Shown: positions 11,741 to 23,041 of the stretch, one piece after another | How positions within the stretch are numbered: position 1 is the first letter of the stretch | Layout of the letters: each line of letters opens with the position of its first letter | From: Brachionus koreanus | Taxonomy: Eukaryota > Rotifera > Eurotatoria > Ploima > Brachionidae | Length of the DNA: 64,000 nt | Direction of reading: 5' to 3' | NCBI GenBank assembly: GCA_016987375.1 | Contig: PJRA01000325.1 | Location: 21,116-85,115, forward strand | The notes under the pieces: model-generated | What the model saw: the letters and a program-made list of their open reading frames with translations, nothing else | The model's database searches: none | Told to the model about the DNA's origin: nothing | Translations under genes and position numbers: made by a program

Positions 11741-12832
11741 ATGTCGTGTAGTCTTAATTTAGACGAGTTTCCTCATACAAGGTATAATCCATTAAAAGAT
11801 GAGTGGGTATTAGTTTCACCTCATAGGACCAAACGACCATGGAAAGGTCAAGTTGAAGAGTCGAAAAATCCAAATCGGGCTCGCTTCGATCCATCCAATC
11901 CACTTTGTCCCAATGTTACTAGACCAAATGGGCAAACCAATCCTGATTATAAAGAAACCTACGTTTTTGATAATGATTTTCCAGCACTTTTTGAATACGA
12001 GGCATCTGCCGAGGATTCAGAATCGACTGATCCAATTAGCGATGACTTGTTTAAATTAAAACCAGCCAAAGGTTCATGTAAAGTAATGTGCTTTCACCCA
12101 TATTCTGATCTTACATTGCCCACAATGAAAATAGCTGACATCGTCAATGTGATAAAGAAATGGCTCGAAATGTATCAAGAATTGAGTCCAAAGTATAATT
12201 GGGTACAAATTTTTGAAAATAAGGGCGAAATCATGGGCTGTTCTAATCCACATCCTCATTGTCAAGTTTGGGCATCGAATTTTATTCCTAATGAAATACA
12301 TCGCGAGGGTGAAAATCAACTAAAATTTTACAAAAAGCATGGCAAAGTAATGCTAATTGAATATTTAAACCGTGAAATTAAACTTAAAGAGCGTATAGTG
12401 GTAGAAAATGAAACATGGGTAGTTTTAGTTCCTTATTGGGCTGTATGGCCTTATGAAACCATGTTGCTGCCAAAGAGACATGTTTCAAGAATCGATCAAC
12501 TGAGCGAACTTGAAATACAAGATTTGGCAAAGATAATGAAAAAATTATTAATTAAATATGATAATTTGTTCAAATGTTCGTTTCCTTATACAATGGGATT
12601 TCATTTTGGACCTAGTGGGAAATATCTAAATGAGCCTCAAGAACATTGGCAACTTTTTGCATCATATCTACCTCCATTGCTAAGAAGCTCTAGCGTTAAA
12701 AAATTCATGGTTGGATATGAAATGCTTGCACAACCTCAAAGAGACTTGACGGCAGAAAAAGCAGCGAGAGAACTTAGGGAATTATCTGATACACAACATT
12801 ATTTGATTCAATCAGATACATCAGACTACTAA
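11741..12832 (+). CDS. GALT: Galactose-1-phosphate uridylyltransferase
   Basis: Cytosolic Leloir-pathway enzyme that transfers UMP from UDP-glucose to galactose 1-phosphate. It is an intact single-exon frame of 363 residues, within the animal family range. It has the N-terminal RYNPLKDEWVLVSPHRTKRP signature, a metal-binding region with PLCP (around residue 56), the catalytic histidine triad-type motif NPHPHCQVWAS with the nucleophile His near 173, and the second HIT-like half with PYETMLLPKRH and FHFGP. All active-site elements are visible, so the enzyme is predicted to be active. An animal GALT without introns is somewhat unusual but agrees with the compact gene style here. Confidence 0.97.
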   Translation: MSCSLNLDEFPHTRYNPLKDEWVLVSPHRTKRPWKGQVEESKNPNRARFDPSNPLCPNVTRPNGQTNPDYKETYVFDNDFPALFEYEASAEDSESTDPISDDLFKLKPAKGSCKVMCFHPYSDLTLPTMKIADIVNVIKKWLEMYQELSPKYNWVQIFENKGEIMGCSNPHPHCQVWASNFIPNEIHREGENQLKFYKKHGKVMLIEYLNREIKLKERIVVENETWVVLVPYWAVWPYETMLLPKRHVSRIDQLSELEIQDLAKIMKKLLIKYDNLFKCSFPYTMGFHFGPSGKYLNEPQEHWQLFASYLPPLLRSSSVKKFMVGYEMLAQPQRDLTAEKAARELRELSDTQHYLIQSDTSDY

Positions 12833-13306
12833 TTTTATTTCAAAAATAAATTTTTTTTCTTAATTTATCTTTCAAATTTTAAATTAGGATTAATCACTAT
12901 TTAAGGCCGGCTGCGTACAGGCATTTTGATTCCATGAAATTAAATACTGAATAAATGAATTCATTTATTTTTATTCAATTTTTGTATCGTTATTCCAAAT
13001 TTTAATTAATCAATTTTTAAGATAACTCTAAAATAAAAGCCTTTAAAATTGAATAAAATAATTGAAATTAAACAGTGGTTAGAAAATAGCTGTACCCATT
13101 ATGGCGGGTTTAAATTCATGATATTTTTCAGTCTTTATTGAATTAATTATCAAAATTTTAAGTAGCTTTTTTAAGGTATAAATTTTTTTGTCCAATTCTA
13201 GGATCGAAAAGCGACTAAAACATAAAAAAAATTCATTTGTTGACTGTCGAGTTTTGCATTTTTATTTAAGTTAATTTTTGAATTCAAAGTTTTAATGATT
13301 ATAAGG

Positions 13307-13530
13307 CAAAGTAAAATTTTTGATCAAATTTTGTATTTCAAAAATGATCAAAACATTTTAAATGCGCAATTAAATTTCAGATTTATGAATTTTTGCAATA
13401 TTTCAAAGCTTTATTTTTAAGCAATTGAAAAAGGATTTTAATTTCAAAAAATGCATTGAAATTTAATTGCGCATCTAAAATGTTTTGATCATTTTTGAAA
13501 AATTAATATTTGATTAAAAATTTTACTTTG
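13307..13530. repeat. Long imperfect inverted repeat (foldback)
   Basis: The left arm 13307-13379 and right arm 13457-13530 are near-complementary over about 73 bp. For example, AAAATGATCAAAACATTTTA on the left has its complement on the right, followed by ATGCGCAATTAAATTTCA. The loop is about 77 bp. This could be the two ends of a small foldback or MITE-like element, or one side of a larger element; no target-site duplication was identified. Confidence 0.6.
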
Positions 13531-13549
13531 TACGGGTTAGCCAAAATGG

Positions 13550-13692
13550 GCCATTCAAAAAGTCACAGTACAACGAAAGGACCGTACCAGATCCAAGGCA
13601 ATTTCGAAAAGTTACGTCGAGACGGACCCAGGACCGCGGGTACGGGCGCCAACTCTACTTTTAATGAAAAAGGTTGTGAGAAATAATAAGGT
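13550..13692 (+). pseudogene. Possible Tc1/mariner-like transposase remnant
   Basis: A locally GC-rich stretch keeps one frame open, reading in part VTVQRKDRTRSKAISKSYVE and then GPRVRAPTLLLMKKVVRNN before a stop. The pattern of a short basic segment, a Gly-Pro-Arg hinge and a following helix is reminiscent of the DNA-binding half of Tc1/mariner transposases, where a GRPR hinge separates two helix-turn-helix units. No catalytic domain follows. The assignment is tentative. Confidence 0.25.
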
Positions 13693-14085
13693 TTCTTGAA
13701 AAAATGTGACCAAAAATGGAATACTCAAGTAGAAAAAGGACAATGATGCCAATGAAGAAGGGCCTTTTTAATAATATAATGGGAAATGACTGAAAACGAC
13801 TTTCAAAAGAAATCATGAATGATTTTAACTTGAATAATTTAAAGTCTAAATTGATCGCTTGAATGGTGAATAAAACAACACCGGAATAGAGTAAAGACTA
13901 AAAATTATTTTCGTAGTAAAAATGATTAAATTCGTAACAAAAAAAATTAAAAATAATAGCTAAAATTTATTAGTAAAAGTTACAAAATAAATTTATTAGT
14001 AGTAAAAAAAATAGTTAATAATAATTTCAAATATTTATTTAAAAAAAATTTCACACATAACTTAGAAATGTTTTTTAGTGTTATT

Positions 14086-14145
14086 TTATGGATTTTTTCT
14101 AGGACGACCTCTTTTTCTCGGAGCTAAATTTGAATATGTTGTAAA
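14086..14145 (-). pseudogene. AT-hook C-terminal fragment
   Basis: A minus-strand open stretch of 19 codons ends in LAPRKRGRPRKNP and a stop. KRGRPRK is a textbook AT-hook minor-groove-binding motif. No upstream coding sequence in the same frame is visible, so this may be the last exon or a remnant of a chromatin protein or transposase. Confidence 0.35.
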
Positions 14146-14924
14146 TTAGAGACTAGAAAAATTCCAAGTTGCAGCAATAAACACAAATAATAACTATTAA
14201 TATTTTTTGAATGAATTTAAATAAATTTTCAAAATTGAGATCCTATAGATAAGCACACTAGTCTGCTGATTAACCAAGAAATTAAAATCAAAAATTGAAT
14301 TATTTCTTTCTTTTTCCTGGTAAAAACTATTGAAATTACATTTTGTTAATTAATTAGATTAATTTAGTATTGTGATATTAATCTTATGTTCAAATTTAAA
14401 TTAAAAATTTAATTAAAAAGTGTTCTAATAGTTGCTTTGAAATGCAACGACGACTTATGAAAATTGTCGAGTCCAAATAGTTTATTAATACAATTTTTAA
14501 TTAGTCTAAATGTTTTAAAGGTTTGTAAAAAAGATAGATGAGCTCTGCTCCTGGATAATTTTAAAAAATTTACTATTAAATACTTTAAGTTAGAAGAAAT
14601 TATTTTGTGTTGATGCCACTAGGTTATATATTTTTTTTAAAATCAAATCTCCCTGAAAATAAAATCAGATAGGCTTGAGAAAACTCCTAAATCAAAATTA
14701 ATTTAATTAAAAAAAAACTGTTAATATCACCGAGACACTGCTTATATTTAATATTTACTCAAGCATAAAAAAATTATTAAAATTCATAAATCAAAATAAT
14801 CCCATCATAAATTGTTTAATTAAACGCCTCTAAAACAACAAATTTTAACTAATAAGAAATTTAATCTTCTAGCAAACATTTTGTGTTCAGACTAAAGTAC
14901 TTTAGTAGATTTTTGATTATTCAT

Positions 14925-16010
14925 ATGCTAAAAACAATGAAATTTTTCATATTGATACTCTTGTTAATCGATTTGATTAATTGTTTGGACTATCGATCAT
15001 CTAAAGAGTTAGTTAATCAGATAAACAATGAACTGCTCAAGCAAAAAAAATCGGTTGACAGACTACATGGTCTAAATCGAACTGATTTTCAAACTAATTT
15101 CATCAAATTAGTTGAAAATTTTTTAATGATACATGTCAAAAAATTGTCAAACTCTGAACTTAATTCGACAAATAGAATTTCAAATGAACAAGAAATATCA
15201 GAACAAATGGGTCAAAATAAATTTAATATCAATACTTCTAAAGAAGATTTGGTCATAACAATTATAGTTCTATCTATTTTGTCTTCAGGCCTGTTGATTT
15301 TACTGACTTTAAGTTGTTTTTTAAATTTTCGTCAAAGATCACGCTTAAATTTTTTGAACGAAAACGATTTTTTTACATATTACAATAGCAAGTCAATGCC
15401 GCCTCTGATTTCGTCCTCGTCATCATTTTCACTTCAGCCAAAAAAGACAGAAACTCCGAAACCAGAGGTCAAACTAAGCACAGTTCAATCAGAAATTGAT
15501 TCCGGTATAGGCCTGTCTAAGTATAACAGTATTAAGCAAATATCATCTATTAGTTCATCGATCCGAGATAATGAACTTTTAAATAAAGAACATATACATT
15601 TTATTAATGGCAATTTGGTCAGAAATAAATGTCGGTCAAAACGAATTAAAAAAATACTAAAAAATAGGCCTCAAAGCTTTAATATAGGCACTATGCTAAG
15701 TAGTAATCAAGAAAGTGATGATGAAGATGTTGTAGTAGAGCACGATTTGAGCGATGATTTACCTAAGATAAGCCTAAATTTCGACGCCTATAAACCAGAG
15801 GAAATCGAAGATTCAAATGATGGAAAGATAGAACAATCAATAGCCAAGGTAAACAATTCAATGAAGCTTGACATAATTGATCTTGAATCGTCAAATTATA
15901 TTAGAGATCGCTATTATCAAATATTAAGGGAGCAAGTTTTTCCGTATCTGCAAAAATCAGCAGTTGGAAAACCAGTTAATAATTTAAATAATAATGATAT
16001 GCTTTATTAA
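14925..16010 (+). CDS. Predicted type I single-pass membrane protein, unknown family
   Basis: 361 residues from the ATG at 14925, or 357 from a second in-frame ATG at 14937. A hydrophobic signal peptide (about residues 5-20, FFILILLLIDLINC) precedes an extracellular part of roughly 90 residues with several N-glycosylation sequons. A single transmembrane helix lies at about 109-134 (VITIIVLSILSSGLLILLTL). The cytoplasmic tail of about 225 residues is rich in Ser and acidic residues, with a polyserine patch (SSSSSFSLQP), an ExDSGIGLS element resembling a phospho-degron-type DSGxxS motif, and a basic cluster (CRSKRIKKILKNR). I do not recognise the family. The AG just upstream (TTTTGTGTTCAG) could be a splice acceptor, so an upstream exon is possible. 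Confidence 0.7.
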   Translation: MLKTMKFFILILLLIDLINCLDYRSSKELVNQINNELLKQKKSVDRLHGLNRTDFQTNFIKLVENFLMIHVKKLSNSELNSTNRISNEQEISEQMGQNKFNINTSKEDLVITIIVLSILSSGLLILLTLSCFLNFRQRSRLNFLNENDFFTYYNSKSMPPLISSSSSFSLQPKKTETPKPEVKLSTVQSEIDSGIGLSKYNSIKQISSISSSIRDNELLNKEHIHFINGNLVRNKCRSKRIKKILKNRPQSFNIGTMLSSNQESDDEDVVVEHDLSDDLPKISLNFDAYKPEEIEDSNDGKIEQSIAKVNNSMKLDIIDLESSNYIRDRYYQILREQVFPYLQKSAVGKPVNNLNNNDMLY

Positions 16011-16310
16011 GCATTATTTGTATTTTGTTAAAAAGAAAAATGAATTTTAATTTATTAATAAAAAAAGAAAATTTAATTCTTAAATCTTTATTTGTTTTAT
16101 TTTAATGTTAAAAATATAAAAAAAAATTATAAATAATTATTTAATTTAGTAAATATTATTAAAAATTTGAAGAAAACTAAGAATCAAAAAAAAATTCTTT
16201 TTACATTTTTGAAATTTTTTTTAAACTCAAAAACAACATCTTTTTAAAAAAAATAACTTCAGTTAAAAATATTGTTTAAAATTATTTTCAAAATTTTAGT
16301 CAAAAATATT

Positions 16311-16610
16311 TCAATTTAACAAATATAGCTCACATCCTAGTTGGCTGTATTTTTTCGCGGTCTGAAAATGAAACCGTTTCAGAGAACGGCCAACTGACCA
16401 AAAAAAACCGTCAGTTATTTGGACCCGTTTGCTAAGACCGCGTCCATCAGTAGTTTGTGTGTTAGTCATGCAAACATAGGATCGAGGGTTCAAAATCCGC
16501 TGAGTGTAGAGGTGGGTTATAATAGCGGTGCTGATGATCAACTCGATACAGTACCATCTGTGTAAGGTAGTATCTCAAAAAGATACTGGAAAAGGAGATA
16601 AATTAATTAA
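16311..16610 (+). mobile_element. tRNA-derived SINE, second copy
   Basis: The head at about 16440-16505 shares TTTGTGTGTTAGTCAT, GGATCGAGGGTTCAAAA and the following CCGCT with the copy at 3750-3820. The body continues at 16505-16605 (GATGATCAACTCGATACAGT, then AAAAAGATACTGGAAAAGGA), which matches the inverted body segment of the first copy. Upstream, 16331-16445 contains nested inverted matches (AGTTGGC with GCCAACT; CGCGGTCT with AGACCGCG) that could form hairpins. A short minus-strand open frame through this element has no coding character. Confidence 0.7.
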
Positions 16611-19600
16611 TTTTTAAAATTTCAGATTCTTATTTCAAAGACATCAAATTTAATTAACTAAAAAAAATGCGTTCAGTTAAAATTGAACGCAAATGCATAT
16701 AAATGTTTTTTTTTTAAATATTTATCATTGTTTTGAATGAATGAAGAATGAAAAAATTCTAAAAATAAAATCAATTTATATAATATTGCCATTCCTCAAA
16801 AGATTGATAAACACTTCATTTATTTAATTTCATTAAAAAATTGTCTATATTAAGATAAATTATTAAATTATAAAAGTTGAAGGTTATTGAATTGAGTTTA
16901 TTTTTACAAAGTTGTCTGAAAAACTTTTGTGAAATTGTTATATAGAAGAAATTTTTTAGAGAAAGTTAACATCTTTTCAAAAATTCTATATTGAAATGAA
17001 TAACGACCAAACTTTTCTAGCAAATAAAATTTTAAATTCAATTTGAAAAACCAATTTTTCGGTTTTTAGTGCAATATTAAAAAATAAAAAATTTAAATTC
17101 GCAATGCAGTCTTTAAAAAAAACTTAGTTTTAATTTTTTGAAGAATTTTTTTAAGTTTAATTCAGCTTTTCTTAAATTATTTTCTCTTCAAAACATGCTT
17201 TAAAAACTAAACTCACGAAATGTTAATTTAATCAGAAAATTTTTAAAAAATAATTATTTATAATTATTTCATCCAAATCTTTTGAGACACATTTTTTATT
17301 GAATTTTTTTAATTTCAACCCACAGCTTTAAAATTATTAATCAACTAAAGAGTGAAAATTTAACAAATTTAACATTGGAGAGATGCAACGTGATGCGTCA
17401 GTCAAAATATATATTTAAAAGTTCCAAGTTACAAGGTACAGGATACTTGATTTTCATAGAATTTAATACGGGAAAGGTTGGCTGACTCGAAAATTTTCGA
17501 AACAATTCGAAAAAATTTCTAATTTAGTTATGCAGACAAATTAAATATTTTTCTGAAAATTGATCAAAATTTTTTAAGAATTAAAAACAAGATTTTGAGT
17601 TTTTAAAAGCTTTTTTATAAAAATTAATTTTTATCAAAAAAGTTAGTTTGAATTTTAAAAAAAAATAGTCTGGTATGGTATTTTTTAAAATATCCTTCGT
17701 GCTTTCTAGTTAGAAAACAGCATCATATAAATATTTAAATAGGAGTTAATTTTCATTTTTATGTAATTTATGATAAGTTTTGAAATAAAAATGAAAAATT
17801 TTTTGAACTACTGATCAAATGTCTAAATGTAAAATATTTGATTCTTTTTTTTTTAATTAAATTTTCGAATTTAAAGTAATTTAAAATCGTGATAAAATCT
17901 TATTTCAATAATTTAAATATTTTTATCAAATAAAATAATTTTTTAATATGTCTTTAATGACTAAAAATATTAAAAAATAAATTCTATTTCTTCTTATAGA
18001 CCTGTTATTTCAAAATGCGTTTTTTTATTTGATTTTAATTTCTAAATATTTATCATTTTTGAATAAATTGATTGTTGTCATAGTCAATAACTTTAAGTTT
18101 ATTTTAATAGATTTTATTAAAATGAATATTTATTTTTATTTTTTCTTTGATTTGAAATAACTTCAGAAAATATTTCTTCATCAAGTTTTATGAAATTGAA
18201 AAAGCTTTGTTTTGTCATGAGACGACACTTTCGATTAATTTTTATTTTAGTTAATTCCTTTAAATCTTAATTAACTTTGAAAATGAAACAATCAAAATAA
18301 TTTTTGTTCAAGGCTAGAAATTAATGAAAATAAATTTATCTTCATTGACTTAAATATTGCTTATAATTCTTTTAGTTCAAATATTCTATAATGAATATTC
18401 AAGTCATTAAATATTTTTTTGTTTTTAGCAAAAAAAATCTTTTTCAATTCTTTTTTCCAAATTATGAATTATGATTGAAAAATTCACCATTTTCGGAATC
18501 TACAAAAATGAAACTTTTTCGGAATCTTTAAATAAATTTTTTCTTTTCGTCCGATCCTCAGATTTCTTTATTTTTCTAAAGGTTTTACTAAATAAAAATT
18601 GAGTAAAAGAAATTAAATAGCTTTTTTTAATTGCTTAACAAGTTCTTATCCTAATTAAATCAATTTTAACAATTTTGCTCTTTTGTTTAAAACAATTCGT
18701 AATTTAAAAAAAAAATACGAGAATTTTAATTTTCTTAATTTATGATCCACAAATTAAATTCAAAATATGAAACCTTTCAATCAAAATAAATTATTTAATA
18801 ATTTTTCGTGTATTTTTTTAAATATCCTAATTTCAAAAGTCTTTAATAACATTTTATTTTTATTCTGTGTGTCAAAAATTAGAAAAAAAAATTGATTTTT
18901 TTATGTTTATATTTGACTTTTCAATGAATTTAATCATATTTTTTTATTTTATAAAGTCATGCTATTTTAAAACCAAATGGTCAACAAATGCCGTCCTGTC
19001 TCATTCAAATTTGATACAAAGTAGTTTATCATTTTAGATCTTCTGTGAAAATTTGATTTCTATTTAAGATATTAAAATTATCTCGCCAATTTATGTCGAA
19101 AAAGAAATTAAAGATAATTTTTCGAACAAGGCTTTCGTAGAAACACAAATAAATTGAGATTGACCATAATTCAAAATTTAAACCATATCTAAGTCTCTAA
19201 ACTTTATCAAAAAATATTATTTACTATTTTGAAATGCACTAATTATTTTTGATAAGCCTAAACCAATGTTATCTGTTTTTTTGAAATTCAAATTTTAAAA
19301 ACTTGGTCATCAATTTATTTTCTTATCTCAAACTATTTAAAAGCAAAATATTTAATTTTATGACGCAAAGTCCAGACTAGTCCGATCAAATGATCTATTT
19401 TTTAAGCACTTTATTTTTATAACCTTTAATTGATCGATTTTTATCTGGTTAAATCTAAGCTGGTTTTATTTACCGAATTCTAGCAAATATCATTTAGACA
19501 TAGATTTTTTCTCCAGAGATATTTTGGTCTAAAATATAAAAATTGTTTAAATTTATTCACTAAAAAAATGAAATAATTTAATTTAATTTAATTTTCTTAA

Positions 19601-22600
19601 TTTCATTAAATCAAGAGTCTTTATTGATTTAGCTAGATCTTAAATTAGAAAAAAAATTGCTCTTGTATTAAGAATTTTTTCTAATAAAATACAGTAATTA
19701 TTTTTATTTTAATGTTAGCATTCAGGGAACAGATTTGAGTGCCAAATCACAATGACGCAAGCTTCATAGAGTATTAATTTAAGAAAAAAAATTAGTTTTG
19801 ATCATGAGCCGATTCAGATATATTGATTTTATATTCGGTATTTTATTTAAGCTTGACTGTCATTCTAGAGGATCTTGAAGTGTTCAAATCGAATCAGATA
19901 GGAAAAGCATAAATAATAACAGGAAAAAATAAATTTCAAAATTAATAAAACTTGTTTGCATAAATCATCGCAAAAAACTGCTATTAAGGCAATTTTTCTT
20001 CAGCTCTCGAAGACATTGTTTATCTAAAACAAGGAAGATATTCTCAATAGAAGTGATCGACGTAAATAAACTGTACAGACTTTTGCTAATGATTAGAAGA
20101 GCCAAAAGCATAAATAAATCATGAAATTATTTCAAGGAAACTCTTTAGAGAGTATTAATTACGGCTAAATGGCTTGAAGAATTAAATTTGAAAATTACAA
20201 AACAAATATTAATTTTATTATTTGCTTTTTTTGTTTTTCTCAGTGTGCTTCTTTGCTATAGATAAGTTGAATCAGCTTCTAAATGAGGTTAAATAAGCAA
20301 TAAGTTGGTCCTTGGGGATTGTGCCGGTCAGATCTCAATTGATTTAAATTTTTAGCTATGGATCAATCCAAAATAAAATTTTAATAAAGACAATGAATGA
20401 AATAATCTTTATCAGATGCATCAATTCTCACTAGATGATAAAAGGTTGGTTTAGGTTTAAATGGTATTATGTAATTATACCATTTTTGATCAATTTTATA
20501 TAAAATTTCTAAAAAATAAGATACGCTTTGATTCTTAAAGATAAGTTTAAGAAATTTTTTCAACAAGAAAAAAAAATTAAATAAAAAAGATTTTTTAATT
20601 TAATTTTTATTTTATTTTAAATAAAAAATAGCTGTGTAACTTCTAGTTTTTTTTTTTTATCAGATTGAGAAAAATCTATTTGTCATAAGTTAACTTTTGA
20701 AAAATTCGAACAAAAAAATTTATTATATAATAAGTTATCTATGTTTTTGTTTATAGATTAGCACATAGAGTTATAATCAAGATAAAATAGAAGCAAAAAG
20801 TAAACACCGAACTAATTGATTTATGAAATTCGATATTCCAGTAATCAAATGATAAGTGAAAAGTGAAATATTGTTTAATTTTATTTTAGTTTTTAATTTC
20901 AACATTTTAGATTTAAAAAAAAAATTATTATTTTATTATTTGGTAAAATTAATTGTGTGATGTCAAATGAATTTTAATTTATAGTTTAATACAAACAATA
21001 AAACTAGAATTAGTCGAAGAATTAAAAATAGAAAAAAATATCATAAACAATTAATATCAGCATAATGGTTTTAAATAATTGTTAAAATCATGAAACATGG
21101 CTATAGGTATGTTTAAGCACGCCAATATAAAAGAAGATAATTCATTTGAAAGTCACGTAATACTAAAAATAAAACTTGGCAAAATGGTACATTTAAAACA
21201 AATTTATCTTGTATAGCTAATAAATCAATCACAAATAAAAGCCACTATCATCACTTAAGAATTTGCAAACAAATTGAATTAATGGAGTAATCTTACAAGG
21301 CAATAAAACTGAAATGCCTAGCGTATCGAATTAAGTTGAAAAAATTTGATCAATGTTTGATTAATATATTCCAAGTCTGATACCAATTCGTTTAATTAAA
21401 ATTTATTTATTAGTTTTTTCAATGAACCTTTCAAATGTTTATAGATTCGAGTGGATTAAAAAAGAGGCCACTTAGATAGATAGAATGAAATCGCTAGTGG
21501 TGTGATGTAAGGCCTAGCAGAACCGATCGAGTGATTCTTATTTCAATTATTCGATGAAGAATAAACTAGGAAGAAACAAGCCAAAATCTATTTAGAAATT
21601 AATTATATTTGAATTGCAAAATAGGCGCAATTAGTTCTTATTGAATTAGGCAAAAGTTTGCTTGCTAATTATTGCAAATATTATCTTTGGAATTGTTTAT
21701 ACAATAGTTTCTCTCATTCTAAAATATCAAATATTGGATATTTACAAGAAAAGCTAGAAGATAAATTGAGCAATTTGTTTCTATTAGTCATAGTTTATTT
21801 TTAAAATTTGTTTTTATTTTTGGAAGAATCGAAAAGTTAATTTAAATCGGTACTAGTGACATTATTGATAATTTTGCTTAGCATTTTGATGAATATTCAA
21901 AACTATGATTTTTAGCTATAAGTGTCTAATTTATTCATAACGCTTTTTTGACATTAAATTTCAAATTAAGCTAAATTCTTTTTCTCAAGAAAAATGAATT
22001 CTCATTTCACTCGAAATAATTTCTTTAATTTAAATAAAATTTAATAATGTTGTTAAATAATTTTATTTAGTTCTAAGAAAAGGTGTTAAAATCAATCTAT
22101 GACTTTGTATCTAATCAATAAAATAGAAATTCGCCAACAAAAATTTTGGTTCCTCTTTTGCAATTTTAAAAAAATTGGGTGATTTTTAAGAAGATTTCAA
22201 AATGGTTTAGAAAAAAATTGCAAAATTTTATTCAATTATTAGAATGAGGCCAAAGTTGTATTTTAAGAATTAAATAATTATATTATTTTAAAAAGCCTTT
22301 TAAATTATTATCTAATTATTGTTTTAAGGTATCACAACAACAACCAAAAAGATGTTTTTATTTTAAATCAATTCAAAGCATAACTGTGATAAAATAAAAG
22401 CTCGTGTTTATTCTAATTGTAAATTTTAAATTGTTAATCTCTCTTGCTAGTCGACAAATCAAGTGTCCTATCAAAGAAAATAGGATAGATGTTGTCGTTT
22501 ATTTAAACTTGCATTTAAGTTCAAAAACCAAAATATTTTTCAACTAAATGCTTTTCTAAAATTATTTCTAGTTGTACTGATAAAAAAACATCAATAGTTT

Positions 22601-23041
22601 TTTTCTATTTTAATTAAGTCTTATTTATAACCCTTAATTAAGATTTGTTTGTTTAGAGAATTGAAATTTTATCTCTTTTTTTTTTTTAATCAAGCTCTTC
22701 AAAGCACTATTTTGATTAAAACCATGATTATTTAATCTTAACAGCGTCTGATTACATTGTGTAAATTTAACTCATTATTGTCGACAAAGCTCATCAAAAA
22801 CATTAACTTAAGAACCAAATCAAATTATACCAAATTTTGAGATACTCGTATCAAAATTAAAAACTGAAAAATTGGCTCTTAAATTTTTTTCTTACATATC
22901 CTTTATTTTAAATAGAAATTAATTAAGCATTAAATAGAATTTTCTTTCATAAAAATAGGAAATAAAATAAATTACTAAGGAATTTAATAATTTAATATTA
23001 ATTAAAGTTATTTTTTTAATTTAGATTCATAAAATGCTATA
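16611..23041. other. Gene desert of about 6.4 kb
   Basis: Both strands are dense with stops and no exon-like segment could be supported. Base composition is uniformly AT-rich, with slightly more mixed sequence at about 19700-20300 and 21100-21600. It precedes the unknown gene at 23042 and could contain regulatory DNA, but no specific element is identifiable by eye. The right end has an acceptor-like TTTAATTTAG 17 nt before the next ATG. Confidence 0.5.

Larger units (their letters stand above)
12833..14924. other. Intergenic region with transposon debris
   Basis: About 2.1 kb with no intact gene. It contains a long inverted repeat (13307-13530), a GC-richer block at 13535-13700 that may be a DNA-transposon remnant, and a minus-strand fragment encoding an AT-hook tail (14086-14145). 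The rest (12840-13300 and 14170-14900) is AT-rich and featureless. Confidence 0.55.

Noticed and set aside
12074..12319. Minus-strand frame opposite GALT
   Set aside because: Antisense shadow of a clearly conserved coding region.
16311..16541. 76-codon minus-strand frame
   Set aside because: It lies entirely within the SINE and reads through its tRNA-like head.
20381..20566. 61-codon minus-strand frame in the desert
   Set aside because: Low-complexity Lys/Phe/Ile composition typical of AT-rich noise; no supporting site.
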